From assembly GCA_043772945.1 (NCBI GenBank), contig JAYVFR010000023.1, positions 1 to 64,000 of the forward strand: a DNA stretch of 64,000 nt, in the 5' to 3' direction. This document shows positions 36,326 to 45,048 of the stretch, piece by piece (position 1 is the first letter of the stretch; the number at the start of each line of letters is the position of its first letter). Both the position numbers and the translations under genes were made by a program. Origin of the DNA: JAYVFR01 sp043772945. Its GTDB lineage: Bacteria; Patescibacteriota; JACMRA01. The notes beneath the pieces were generated by a model. That model did not search any database. It was given only the letters and a program-made list of their open reading frames with translations, and had not been told where the DNA came from.

Positions 36326-37850
36326 AGTATTATATCAGGTACTGACTAACTATTTACTTGCCTGGTTAGCAATTCTAGTAATTGCTCGAATTCCAAGTTT
36401 ATTTGATTATCTTCGGGGTGTCGATGAGGACTATTATATGGTGATTGCTCAGAGTTTGTCTAAGGGTGGGAGGTTATATATTGATATTTGGGATAACAAA
36501 CCACCTTTTTTGTATTTTGTATATTTGTTCAACTATATTTTAATTGGTCCAAGCTTGATCGGAGTTCGTTGTGTGGGCTTGCTATTAAGTTTTTTTAGTC
36601 TAATTAGATTTAAACAAATATTAGAGTTACAAATTTTTAACTTATCTAAACAAAAAATTTTTTTAGCTTTTAGTTTGTTTGCTTTTTTGACTACTTTTGG
36701 ATGGCAAACAGTAACTTTCAATGCCGAAAATTTATTTTTACCATTGATAACTTTTGGTTTCTATTATTGGACGAGGAATTTAAATGATGCTAATTTTGAT
36801 AATCTAAACTATTACAAAGGTTTAATTTGGTTTGCTCTCGCTGGATTTACTAAATTTAATTCCTTGATAGAGGTTTTAATTTTATTATTCATTTATTTAG
36901 TAATTTTATTTAAAGATCAAACAGAAAGCCAGAAATACGTTATACAAAGTTTAACAGAAACATCAATCATAAAATCAGAAATTAAGTCAAAAATAAAAAT
37001 AGATTTCCAAATTATATTGAAGGGTTTATTAATTATCGCATCGCCTTATTTAATTCTGATACTAGTTTACGGTTTCTGGAATAAGTTACCTGAATTATAC
37101 TTTGGCATTTTTGGTTTTGGTGGTAGCTATATACCGAGAGATCAGCTGTTATTGAGAGTCTTTTTCTATGTAGGATTTATTTGTATTAGCTTATTTTTAT
37201 TCTTAAAATCTAAAATTTCCAAGCTCCAATACTGGGTTTGGAATTTGTGTGGAATCGAGCTTTTTGCGATTCTTTTATCAGGTAGAGGTTATCACCATTA
37301 CTTAATTCAAGGATTTTTAGGGTTTGGACTTTTAATCGCTTTATTTTTAAAAGAAAAGTTTAGGATTTTAAAAACTTTGATTCTAGGAATTTCTACTCTT
37401 TTATTTTTAATCAGTTTTTTAAACACAAAAGATATTTGGAGTGGTTTCGGGACTGATACAAATTACAATTTATTTTTAAAAACTGTTATGGGGCAAACTA
37501 CTTTGCGCCAGTGGCAACTTGATAGTAGGCCTGATGCTCAGCTCGCAGAAGTTCTAGTCCCAATTATTCAAAATCACACTCAAAGCACTAATAAAATTTA
37601 CTTATTTGCCAACAAACCTTTTATTTATAGTCTTGCAAATAGGCTTCCAGCCTACCCCTACCCTGTTGAGTATCAGTATCATGAACCACTTGAGGAAGTT
37701 TATCTTAAAATCAAAAAAAACGAGGCTAAACTAATAATTTTAGACAATAAATTAGAGAATTATTCCAAATATAAAGCGCTAATTCAATCAGATTACAAAC
37801 TAAATCAAATAATAAATTCACAATGGGAAGTATATGTTTTTGATAATTAG
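36306..37850 (+). CDS. PMT/ArnT-like membrane glycosyltransferase (GT39-type), hypothetical
   Basis: 514 aa from ATG 36306, overlapping infB by 20 nt. About ten hydrophobic helices. The first outside loop has DYLRGVDEDYYMVIAQSLSKGGRLYIDIWDNKPPFLYFVY, the D-E-x-x-Y...D-x-K-P-P pattern of dolichyl-phosphate-mannose-protein mannosyltransferase-like enzymes, and a late GRGYHHYLIQ motif fits the same group. A soluble C-terminal part (about 400-514) follows. It probably moves sugar from a lipid carrier onto a surface acceptor and would use the product of the DPM1-like enzyme. Confidence 0.8.
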   Translation: MKFWLNKVLYQVLTNYLLAWLAILVIARIPSLFDYLRGVDEDYYMVIAQSLSKGGRLYIDIWDNKPPFLYFVYLFNYILIGPSLIGVRCVGLLLSFFSLIRFKQILELQIFNLSKQKIFLAFSLFAFLTTFGWQTVTFNAENLFLPLITFGFYYWTRNLNDANFDNLNYYKGLIWFALAGFTKFNSLIEVLILLFIYLVILFKDQTESQKYVIQSLTETSIIKSEIKSKIKIDFQIILKGLLIIASPYLILILVYGFWNKLPELYFGIFGFGGSYIPRDQLLLRVFFYVGFICISLFLFLKSKISKLQYWVWNLCGIELFAILLSGRGYHHYLIQGFLGFGLLIALFLKEKFRILKTLILGISTLLFLISFLNTKDIWSGFGTDTNYNLFLKTVMGQTTLRQWQLDSRPDAQLAEVLVPIIQNHTQSTNKIYLFANKPFIYSLANRLPAYPYPVEYQYHEPLEEVYLKIKKNEAKLIILDNKLENYSKYKALIQSDYKLNQIINSQWEVYVFDN

Positions 37851-37904
37851 TCTTTTTTAGAACTAATTTTTGTCAGTTCTTTCGTTTATTTTTGAGATAA
37901 AATC

Positions 37905-38219
37905 ATGACACTTAATCAGTTAATCGAACAGTTATCAAAAAATTCTAGTTTGGAAAATTTTTCTCCACTTCCAGAGTCAGTAAAAACAGTTTGTGAAACC
38001 TTTGGTCTATTGTATGGAAATTTAAAAGCTTACCAAAATATAAGCGATAATTATGCTGATAGATTTGATTTTGCTTATGATAGTTCTACTTCAGTACATT
38101 TTGTAAGATATTACCCAGAAAATTTGCAATCATCTAATGATGATATCATTATTGTTCAGGATCTTACAGCTAAATTTTGGTCTTATTCTGTTTCTAATGG
38201 ATGGTATACTAAGAATTGA
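37905..38219 (+). CDS. Hypothetical protein
   Basis: 104 aa, soluble. The N-terminus MTLNQLIEQLSKNSSL is helical and the C-terminus (IIIVQDLTAKFWSYSVSNGW) is beta-rich. No family recognised. It is followed by the first copy of the 58-bp terminator-containing repeat (38248-38305), the same unit that ends the following two-gene group. Confidence 0.5.
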   Translation: MTLNQLIEQLSKNSSLENFSPLPESVKTVCETFGLLYGNLKAYQNISDNYADRFDFAYDSSTSVHFVRYYPENLQSSNDDIIIVQDLTAKFWSYSVSNGWYTKN

Positions 38220-38247
38220 TAAAAAAAGTCTAATGCTTTTTGATTAT

Positions 38248-38305
38248 TTCAGTATTTCCTTAATCATTTATTTGATTAGGGAATTTTTTTGTGCGTATAA
38301 AAAAA
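38248..38305. repeat. 58-bp direct repeat, copy A, containing a rho-independent terminator
   Basis: Identical to 39983-40040. It contains the hairpin TTCCTTAATCA / TGATTAGGGAA followed by seven T, then TTGTGCGTATAAAAAAA. A similar but diverged C-[T/C]AACTGAG extension follows in both copies. In + orientation it terminates the gene ending at 38219. Confidence 0.9.
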
Positions 38306-38394
38306 CTAACTGAGGTTAATTTACAAAACGAAAAAAGAGTGCTTAGCTAAAAGAGTTCAACGATTTATCAAGTTAAATTATTAGGAGATTTACA

Positions 38395-39306
38395 GTGAAA
38401 ACTCAAAAATTGAAAAAAGACTTAGACTTATACTTGTCTTGTGCCCAGTATGAAAGACCTTTAATCACAGATTTGAAGCTAATTCTAAAGAATTGCAATT
38501 TTAATGATATTGAGTTTTTTTTGAAAAAGTTAGGTTATAATCCACCATCTTTAAAAGATGTTTTATGTGAGACAAGACAAATTTTATCACTTATGCCTCT
38601 TTTAGCTAAAAAATTGTTATCTCTAGCAGGTAATAAAAATTTAGTTTTTTTAGGGCGAGATGCTGAAATTATGTATGACTATTTTGTTTTACATTATCCC
38701 AAATTAAGGCACAAACTAAGACTATTACCAGCAAGTACAGCTCTTTGGGATTACTTTGATTCAGAATCAAATCCCCAAAAAGTGAGAAAATTCTTTGAAT
38801 ACTATGAAGTTCCAGTGAATTATTTAGCTAATTCTGTATTAGTTGACACTGGTTTTGTTGGAAGAATCGGATATAGAATTTGGAGAAATTTATCTCAAAT
38901 TACAGGTAACAGTATTGAATCACACAAGTTGCAGACTCCAATTTACTTAGTTTGTAAGTTTGTAAGAGCAGGTTATGGAACTCAGATTGAAGCTTTTGCA
39001 AACCTCGATGAAGATAGTATTTGTTATTCTTTTTTTCCTCGAGAACACGCCCAGATTATATACCCCCGAAGCGAAAATTTTGCTTATCACTTAGCTACTG
39101 CAATGCAATTTAGTCCTCGTTATTTCGGGCATTATAATAGAGTTGATAGAAGTGGCAGAGCTTTATTTGCAAATGAACCTCTGGTTTTTGATATTGCGTC
39201 ACCGATTCTAAATCAGTATGCCAAAATAATTTATAACTGGTCATGTGTCAACCCTCTTGGGGCTTTAGCAGTTCAAATGGAGCAAATTTGTTTGCTAAAC
39301 ATTTAG
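38395..39306 (+). CDS. Hypothetical protein, GTG start with strong Shine-Dalgarno site
   Basis: 303 aa starting with GTG, preceded by TTAGGAGATTTACA. Notable motifs are VFLGRDAEIMYDYF at about residues 82-95 and VLVDTGFVGRIGYRIW at about 148-163, two Asp-containing strand-loop motifs spaced like those of phosphate-binding Rossmannoid folds (HAD- or PRT-like), but I cannot assign a family. No membrane helix. Together with the next gene it forms a two-gene unit bounded by identical 58-bp repeats. Confidence 0.55.
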   Translation: MKTQKLKKDLDLYLSCAQYERPLITDLKLILKNCNFNDIEFFLKKLGYNPPSLKDVLCETRQILSLMPLLAKKLLSLAGNKNLVFLGRDAEIMYDYFVLHYPKLRHKLRLLPASTALWDYFDSESNPQKVRKFFEYYEVPVNYLANSVLVDTGFVGRIGYRIWRNLSQITGNSIESHKLQTPIYLVCKFVRAGYGTQIEAFANLDEDSICYSFFPREHAQIIYPRSENFAYHLATAMQFSPRYFGHYNRVDRSGRALFANEPLVFDIASPILNQYAKIIYNWSCVNPLGALAVQMEQICLLNI

Positions 39307-39372
39307 CAATGTGTGTGAATTACTGAATACAGTTAGTGTCAATTAAAAAATCTGCAAAACAGGAGATTAATA

Positions 39373-39966
39373 GTGAATAAAGTAGAATTAGCAAGACTTA
39401 TCAACTCACTTTCCACCGAAACTAATCATACTCAACCAAGCTGGTTTAATTCAGGTTTAGCCTTTTTGTACTGCGATGCGGGTAGTTCCGAATCATTAAA
39501 AAAATTAAACTTGTTGTTTAGGAAAATGCATATTAAAACTTGCTGGTCGTACGTTGGAGGTATTGCTGTTTTTAAAGTCCAGTATCAAAGAGACGTTACA
39601 AGAGCTTTAAGCTTTCTCGTGGAAAATATCTACGTTAAAGTTGAGGTTGATCTTCCTTCTTCTTGTAGGAAATTTAGAGGTAAACTCCCTCTTAATCCTA
39701 AGTTTTTAACTAATATTCCTCCGCTAGAAGTTAATGAGTATACGAATGAAAAGATTTTAGCACGCCATGTCTATGCATTTCCTCTGGCAATTTATAAGTC
39801 AAATACTTTAGCTTTATTGCGTAAAGCTGATCGTAGAGTTGTCAAAGGAAATAATTCTCAAACTTATTATTGGCATCGTGTTTATCCAATTCTTTTGGAT
39901 TTACCTGATATTGGGTTTCGCTATGATCAGGATCTTTTTGGTGTAGAATTTCCTTATCAAAGGTAG
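39373..39966 (+). CDS. Hypothetical protein, GTG start with strong Shine-Dalgarno site
   Basis: 197 aa starting with GTG, preceded by ACAGGAGATTAATA. Soluble, with beta-rich central part (IAVFKVQYQRD, IYVKVEVDLPSS) and conserved-looking aromatic residues near the C-terminus (TYYWHRVYPILLDLPDIGFRYDQD). I recognise no family. It lies 66 nt after the preceding gene, with which it shares start codon and ribosome-binding-site type, and is followed by repeat copy B. Confidence 0.55.
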   Translation: MNKVELARLINSLSTETNHTQPSWFNSGLAFLYCDAGSSESLKKLNLLFRKMHIKTCWSYVGGIAVFKVQYQRDVTRALSFLVENIYVKVEVDLPSSCRKFRGKLPLNPKFLTNIPPLEVNEYTNEKILARHVYAFPLAIYKSNTLALLRKADRRVVKGNNSQTYYWHRVYPILLDLPDIGFRYDQDLFGVEFPYQR

Positions 39967-39982
39967 TTGGCTGGTCACATAA

Positions 39983-40040
39983 TTCAGTATTTCCTTAATC
40001 ATTTATTTGATTAGGGAATTTTTTTGTGCGTATAAAAAAA
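39983..40040. repeat. 58-bp direct repeat, copy B, containing a rho-independent terminator
   Basis: Identical to 38248-38305, 1,735 bp downstream in the same orientation, ending the two-gene unit 38395-39966. The A-run at its end is nine long here against seven in copy A. Confidence 0.9.
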
Positions 40041-40118
40041 AACCAACTGAGACTAAATAAATTAGAATAGTTAGTTATGAGGTTGGGCGACCGAAAGCAA
40101 AGTTAGGACTAAGCTAGA

Positions 40119-40814
40119 TTATACATGGAAATATCGACGAAGCTCTTTTTCATTTGTTTGAATGTAAGGTGTGATCCATGGATCAATGCTCAATTCTGAA
40201 CTTAGGGCAATCTTCAATTCGTCCCAAGTTAGATACGCAATTGATAAGTCTACATCTTTTTCACGTTGAGTATTCGTAATGTTACCTTTACAGATGTACA
40301 CAACGCAAGAGTGCACTAGTCGCGGAGTTGGGTTTGCGACCATAATTGGTTCGATAGCCGAAAGGGTAATACCACATTCTTCCTTAAATTCTCTTATCAA
40401 AGCTCCATCGTAAACTTTTTTAGCTTCTTGGTTACTATTTCCAGCAGTTCCACCAGGAAGAGCAACTCCCTGCAACAATGGTTTATTTTTAAAAACTGCC
40501 ACAAATTTTCCTTTGTACTTTCCAGATTGAATTTGACAAACCCCAATACTTGCACCTGACGAGTAAGTAAAAGCAATACTTCCATCGCTGTTTAAAACAG
40601 CAATTTGTTTACTGTAGTCTCCAGAGTCTCCTGTGGGAGCGCCAGAGAGGAAACGGCGACCGTTAAGAACTTGAAATGGAGTAGGTGGGTATTCTTCAAA
40701 AACACTCCAAATACGACGGGGATTTTTGAACATATCTTTGATTGCATCCTCAGGAATTTTAGTTCCTGTCGTAAAGCCAGCTTTGTCCAAAATTTTGCGA
40801 ATATTAGTAGCCAT
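40119..40814 (-). CDS. Nudix-like hydrolase with long N-terminal extension
   Basis: 231 aa. A recognisable Nudix box lies at about residues 128-157: VALPGGTAG, an insertion of about eight residues with EAKKVYDG, then ALIREFKEECGI. The REx-x-EE-x-G helix is intact while the G-to-E spacing is stretched. About 95 N-terminal residues (TFQVLNGRRFLSGAPTGD) are not part of the Nudix fold as I know it. The reaction is likely hydrolysis of a nucleoside-diphosphate-linked compound; the substrate is unknown. A TCTCCT/AGGAGA hairpin lies in the leader at 40852-40867. Confidence 0.75.
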   Translation of the reverse strand: MATNIRKILDKAGFTTGTKIPEDAIKDMFKNPRRIWSVFEEYPPTPFQVLNGRRFLSGAPTGDSGDYSKQIAVLNSDGSIAFTYSSGASIGVCQIQSGKYKGKFVAVFKNKPLLQGVALPGGTAGNSNQEAKKVYDGALIREFKEECGITLSAIEPIMVANPTPRLVHSCVVYICKGNITNTQREKDVDLSIAYLTWDELKIALSSELSIDPWITPYIQTNEKELRRYFHV

Positions 40815-40851
40815 TGTTTTTTAAAAACGGGTGAATAGGTTTGAATTCCCG

Positions 40852-40867
40852 TCTCCTAGAGAGGAGA
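40852..40867 (-). promoter_or_regulatory. Perfect 6-bp hairpin in the leader of the Nudix gene
   Basis: TCTCCT and AGGAGA separated by four bases, 38-53 nt upstream of the ATG at 40814 on the reverse strand. It includes a Shine-Dalgarno-like AGGAGA that would be sequestered in the stem, but it is too far from the start to serve that ATG directly. The role is unknown. Confidence 0.3.
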
Positions 40868-41049
40868 TAAGCATGAAAATTTGTTTTGTGCAAGCACTCA
40901 AAACTTTATTAAAACCTTGATTATCTTTCTACCACTTGCTTTTTTTGTAAAAAAGTGTTTATGCTAATTGCAAATTAATTTAACATTCAATTTGTTATTT
41001 TAAAATCACTTCTTCTATATTTTTTTCTCTATCGTTTTTACTACTATTT

Positions 41050-42861
41050 ATGACTAAAAAAATTTTACTTTCATTAACTATTCTACTACTTTTTATTAGC
41101 ACTCTTTCAATTTTAAGTATTAAAACTATCAACACTCAGGCCGCAACCAATGACTGGCAGGAAAAAGGAATTAACGTACAATCAAACTACGCTGAGGATT
41201 TTGCATCTGATAATTTCAAACAATCAATGCGTAAGGCTTACGAGGCAGGAATTCGCACTGCTGTGCTTGTAGTTAGTTATTCGCAATCAAATCTTTATGC
41301 TGATGATTTGAAGCCTGCTTATAATACACCATCTGATAATGCTCTTCAGGTTGCTATAACTTATTTGAAAAGTATTGGAATCACTCCTTCAATTAAAGTT
41401 TTTGCAGAAAGTCCTGATGGCTGGCGAGCTTATATGAATCCAACTAATCGTGATGCATGGTTTACTAATTACAACAATATTTTAATTAAATACGCTAAAA
41501 TTGCTGAATCTAATGGTTTAAAGCTTTTTTGTATTGGGACTGAGATGATTAAATTAACTAGTAGTAACGAAAATCCTGACAATACTAGAAGATGGAAAGA
41601 GATGATAGCAAATTTACGTAAAATTTACAGTGGGAAACTTACTTATAGTGCCCAATTTGATAGAACTTGGTGGAATGAAATTGATAATATTGGGTTTTTT
41701 GATGATTTAGATATAATTAGTATTTCAGCTTATTACATACTTACTAAGTCAACTAATCCAAGTGTTGAGGATTTGAAATCTGCTTGGAGCCAGACCGAAG
41801 CAAGAGATATTTTGCCAATTTACAATAAATACAAGAAGCCAATAACTTTTACTGAATTTGGTTATAAATCTATGGATAGAGCTTTTGAAGTTCCTGGAGA
41901 TTGGTCAATTAATAGTGGCTACAATGAAAACAATCAGGTTAACGGCTTTGAGGCATTTTTCCAATATTTTAGTAATAAACCATATTTTAATGGTGTTCAC
42001 ATTTGGGATTGGTCTACTAATCCTAATGCTGGGGGCTACGGCAATACTGATTATACTCCCCAGAACAAAAAAACTGAAGCGGTAATCAAAAAATATTTTG
42101 GAGGATCTGGAAGTGTCGTTTCATCATCTTCTTCAACTTCTACACAAACTAGCCCTGCAACTAGCTCAAGCTCAGCGAGTTCCTCAAGCTCTACACCAAA
42201 CACAAATCCTAGTCCTCAAACTAAAACTTTTGGGTTAAGTGCCAATCAAAGCCAGAATAATTTATTAGTTAATGTAAAAAATAACTCAAATACTAATTAC
42301 AGTGGTTTAAATTTGATTATAGAAATTTATAATTCTAACAACCAAAGGGTGAATCAAATTGTTTATGCTAACGCAAGTTATAAAGCTGGCGAAAAAGAAA
42401 CTTTGACAATTGACTTAAACAAACTGCCTAAAACTGCGGGTAAATACACTATTAAAGTTGGAATTTTTAATACTAATTGGACAGTAGCGTACACCTGGGA
42501 AGGACTGGCTGGTGAATACACAATTAAAGAAAACACCGCTAATCCTGCAAATCCCATTCAGGCTCCAGGCAAAATTGAAATTTGGTGGCCAGCAGATAAT
42601 AAGGCAGTTAGCGGAGTTCAGCCGTTTAAAGCAATCGTTAGCGGTATGAAATTAACAGACTACAAAATGTATTGGCAAGTAGATAATGGCAGACTGATTG
42701 AGATGTACGATTCAAACGACGGTTACGCTCACAAAGAATCTTGGGTTGATTTATCTAATTGGAAGTGGCAAGGAACAAACGCTTATACATTAAACTTCAT
42801 TGCTAAAGACAAAGCAGATGTTACAATCCAGACCCAAACCACAAAAATCTATGTGAAGTAG
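41050..42861 (+). CDS. Secreted GH113-like glycoside hydrolase with Ser-rich linker and C-terminal beta domains
   Basis: 603 aa. Signal peptide 1-33 (cleavage near TQAA-TND). The catalytic TIM barrel spans about residues 37-355: candidate acid/base E165 in CIGTEM and nucleophile E269 in ITFTEFGY, with the DWS segment near 325 closing the barrel, as in GH113 beta-mannanases. A Ser/Thr-rich linker (about 357-395) follows, then two beta-sandwich modules (about 397-500 and 508-603; the second starts KIEIWWPADNKAVSG). It is probably surface-bound or released, cutting a mannan-like or host glycan. No Shine-Dalgarno motif. Confidence 0.8.
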   Translation: MTKKILLSLTILLLFISTLSILSIKTINTQAATNDWQEKGINVQSNYAEDFASDNFKQSMRKAYEAGIRTAVLVVSYSQSNLYADDLKPAYNTPSDNALQVAITYLKSIGITPSIKVFAESPDGWRAYMNPTNRDAWFTNYNNILIKYAKIAESNGLKLFCIGTEMIKLTSSNENPDNTRRWKEMIANLRKIYSGKLTYSAQFDRTWWNEIDNIGFFDDLDIISISAYYILTKSTNPSVEDLKSAWSQTEARDILPIYNKYKKPITFTEFGYKSMDRAFEVPGDWSINSGYNENNQVNGFEAFFQYFSNKPYFNGVHIWDWSTNPNAGGYGNTDYTPQNKKTEAVIKKYFGGSGSVVSSSSSTSTQTSPATSSSSASSSSSTPNTNPSPQTKTFGLSANQSQNNLLVNVKNNSNTNYSGLNLIIEIYNSNNQRVNQIVYANASYKAGEKETLTIDLNKLPKTAGKYTIKVGIFNTNWTVAYTWEGLAGEYTIKENTANPANPIQAPGKIEIWWPADNKAVSGVQPFKAIVSGMKLTDYKMYWQVDNGRLIEMYDSNDGYAHKESWVDLSNWKWQGTNAYTLNFIAKDKADVTIQTQTTKIYVK

Positions 42862-42892
42862 GTACGCGAAAAAAAGTACAAATAAAAAGCAT

Positions 42893-42923
42893 TTGACAAA
42901 ACCCTCATTTTTTTTTTTATGTT
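42893..42923 (+). promoter_or_regulatory. Putative promoter of the small secreted protein gene
   Basis: A perfect TTGACA at 42893-42898 and a TATGTT at 42918-42923 (19-bp spacer, longer than optimal) precede a 70-80-nt leader in which GTAGGT can pair with ACCTAC (outer stem) and TGATAA with TTATCA (inner stem). Confidence 0.4.
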
Positions 42924-43000
42924 ATTAGGTAGGTTTTGATAATTCATTTTATCATCGCTCATTGACCTACTCTTCTGCTTGAAACCAAGTAGATGAACTC

Positions 43001-43324
43001 ATGTTTAAGCGTTCTGGTTTTCAAAAAGCGATTGCAACTACTTTAAGCGTTGCTAGCCTTACAGCTCTTTCCATTTTGCCACTTGCTAAACCCGCAGAAG
43101 CGCTTGGTAAACCTATTCGACTAGGTGCACCCTTTACGATTTGTATCGATCGATCAGATCCCAATTGCGTGTATCTTTTACGACGAGCAAACTTGTTTAT
43201 TCCTGACAAAGACTGCAAAGTTTCTTATTCACGTGAATATCCAACTGTTAAGGTTGTTAGGGTCTGGGGAGTACCATTTTGTGCTGTTCTAGCAAGTGAT
43301 GCGAAAACCACTCCTGAATCTTAA
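43001..43324 (+). CDS. Small secreted protein, hypothetical
   Basis: 107 aa. A clear signal peptide: basic start MFKRSGFQKAIATT, hydrophobic core, AKPAEA-L cleavage site near residue 34. The mature part of about 73 aa has four cysteines (C48, C56, C73 and C97 approximately), probably forming two disulphides, and no known family. The codon choice looks less AT-rich than that of its neighbours. It has a long structured leader and is followed by a strong terminator (43351-43388). Confidence 0.6.
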   Translation: MFKRSGFQKAIATTLSVASLTALSILPLAKPAEALGKPIRLGAPFTICIDRSDPNCVYLLRRANLFIPDKDCKVSYSREYPTVKVVRVWGVPFCAVLASDAKTTPES

Positions 43325-43350
43325 GTTTCTTTAAAATCTAGTTGATTTAC

Positions 43351-43388
43351 CTCTCTTATCATAATTAAAAAAGGTAAGAGAGTTTTTT
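43351..43388 (+). terminator. Rho-independent terminator
   Basis: CTCTCTTA (43351-43358) pairs with TAAGAGAG (43375-43382), followed by six T. Downstream of the small secreted protein gene. Confidence 0.8.
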
Positions 43389-43400
43389 AAATTCCATATT

Positions 43401-43547
43401 ATGACCATCTCCAAATTCATTAAAAACTTAGATTATAAATTACAAGGCAATCCATTTTTTATAGTATGGCTTTTTTATATATGCCTTAGAGTACCTCTAA
43501 TGTGGTATGAAGGATTAACAAAAATAATAAAAAAAAGAAATAAGTAA
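43401..43547 (+). CDS. Small membrane protein (48 aa), hypothetical
   Basis: ATG 43401 to TAA 43545-43547. The protein starts MTISKFIKNLDYKLQ, has one hydrophobic stretch (about residues 18-36, with FFIVWLFYICLRVPLMWY) and a basic tail KIIKKRNK. One membrane helix with a positively charged end is expected. It lies directly after the terminator of the preceding gene and before the defence locus. Chance coding cannot be excluded. Confidence 0.45.
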   Translation: MTISKFIKNLDYKLQGNPFFIVWLFYICLRVPLMWYEGLTKIIKKRNK

Positions 43548-43632
43548 TTTAAGCCATTCTACTTGCACATTATATTTTATTGTACCTAGTATTAGATTCT
43601 AATTCCCGAGGGTTCTTTTTAATTTAATATTT

Positions 43633-43704
43633 ATCAACCTTTAAATAGGCTTCAGTTGTAAAATTTTTAATCCATATTTTTGCATTTTCATCAAAGTTAA
43701 AATT
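43633..43704. repeat. Partial duplicate of the 5' coding end of the RMS gene (copy 1)
   Basis: About 72 bp matching 48157-48228 at roughly 90%, in the same orientation. Read on the reverse strand it still encodes NFDENAKIWIKNFTTEAYLK, against residues 24-48 of the RMS enzyme, then stops. It overlaps the last codons of the HEPN gene. Confidence 0.85.
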
Positions 43705-45046
43705 TTAAGATTCTTATAATCTGCCCCTCACCAAAACCTAAACTTTTAAGAAAACAATATTTAGCAATCCTCTCAAGAATAAAAGCTAAATTAAAAGGAG
43801 GTGCTTTTATTAGGTTGTTTTGATCTACAGCATCACCATGCATTAAAGCTTTTTTAAGTTTAAGAAAGTATTCCGTGTAATTTATTGTTAATTTTAAATG
43901 ATTGTTTAAATAATCACTATTATCAATTAGATAAGTGAATTTTTCTTTCCATGTAGGTCTATTATCCGTCATTTTTAATAACTTCGGAGTACCATTTTTG
44001 CAATTCCTCCAGTGATTGCTTTTTACAAACTCATTATATAAAGGTAGTTTAATCACCACATTTAAGTAGTTTTCAATACCTTTAAAATAATTTGAGAGTA
44101 AATTTTCATATCCATTGTTGTCTTTCAATATATTAGATAAGGTGTAGCCATATAAAGTCGCAAATTTACTCCTGTTATTCCACCAATTATTTATAATGAA
44201 TTCAAATCTATTAATAGTTTTTATATCAAACAAACAATTAATAGATTTACAAGGACTACACAAACCTACTGAGTTTTCGGAAATAATTTCGAAACAAGTT
44301 TCTCCAATGTAACCACTAGTTTCTCTTATGTAACAATTACTTTGAAAAGCAAAGGATAAAAATCTTTGAAAAAAAGCTTGCAACTCTTCAATATCTTGAA
44401 TATCAAGAAACTTACCTCTAATATCCCGCCTTATCTCTAGGAAATACATCTCTTTTACATCTAAATTTACACAATTACCATTTAAAATATAATTACCCAG
44501 TCCAAGACCTTTGACATAGCTTTTAACTCTTAAAATATAATCACCCAGTCGAAATATACACAATTCGTCCTTTTTTCTATCCGCAGTTATTTGGTAAAAA
44601 TCTAAATTTCTTAAATTATCCTTAAAAACATTCATCAATTTTAATTTGCCTAAATCAGAAAAGAATGTTGAAAGGTGATCAATCTTTAAGTGAATCTTTT
44701 CAAAGCTATTTTGACTTCTAAAGTCAGAGCTACACCTCCAGAAAACTCCATATCTAAAATTGCTATATCTATGATTAAATCCATGAGAACCAATATTCAT
44801 TGACGAACTCCCAGCATAAAAATGGAAAGAATTACCACGAGTATCAAAGCCTGAAACATAATTAAACTCAGGGATATTGCTATCTCCATAAAGATCTCTT
44901 GTTTGTAATCTATCTTTAGCCCAATCAAAAATCTCAATTTCAATTCGTCCATTTTCACGAATGAGGTATGTGCCGTGTTTTTCTATATCTTTATCAGTGT
45001 TAAAGTAGAATTTACATGGAATTCTTTCACATTTTATTATTGACAT
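43697..45046 (-). CDS. ApeA-like HEPN-domain protein, probable anti-phage component
   Basis: 449 aa. The N-terminal half (about 5-200) is beta-rich and fits the ApeA N-terminal domain (CKFYFNTDKDIEKHGTYLI, IEIEIFDWAKD, later FLEIRRDIRGKFLDI). A helical C-terminal half (about 300-449) fits the HEPN domain. The expected RNase motif R-x4-6-H appears as LKKALMHGD (H403 with lysines at 398-399 in place of arginine), so nuclease activity is uncertain. A cysteine group CSPCKSINC lies near 263-271. The gene starts 2 nt after the RMS stop and is surely co-transcribed. ApeA proteins abort phage infection, and this context supports a similar role. Confidence 0.65.
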   Translation of the reverse strand: MSIIKCERIPCKFYFNTDKDIEKHGTYLIRENGRIEIEIFDWAKDRLQTRDLYGDSNIPEFNYVSGFDTRGNSFHFYAGSSSMNIGSHGFNHRYSNFRYGVFWRCSSDFRSQNSFEKIHLKIDHLSTFFSDLGKLKLMNVFKDNLRNLDFYQITADRKKDELCIFRLGDYILRVKSYVKGLGLGNYILNGNCVNLDVKEMYFLEIRRDIRGKFLDIQDIEELQAFFQRFLSFAFQSNCYIRETSGYIGETCFEIISENSVGLCSPCKSINCLFDIKTINRFEFIINNWWNNRSKFATLYGYTLSNILKDNNGYENLLSNYFKGIENYLNVVIKLPLYNEFVKSNHWRNCKNGTPKLLKMTDNRPTWKEKFTYLIDNSDYLNNHLKLTINYTEYFLKLKKALMHGDAVDQNNLIKAPPFNLAFILERIAKYCFLKSLGFGEGQIIRILKF

Positions 45047-45048
45047 AT

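Noticed and set aside
40873..40920. 15-codon + strand ORF with an ideal GAGGAGATAAGC ribosome binding site
   Set aside because: The AGGAGA is part of a perfect hairpin in the leader of the reverse-strand Nudix gene; the peptide is too short to support a gene call.
43590..43632. Possible tRNA-like or terminator element (CCCGAGGG followed by T-rich sequence)
   Set aside because: The palindrome is only 4 bp per arm and no cloverleaf can be drawn.
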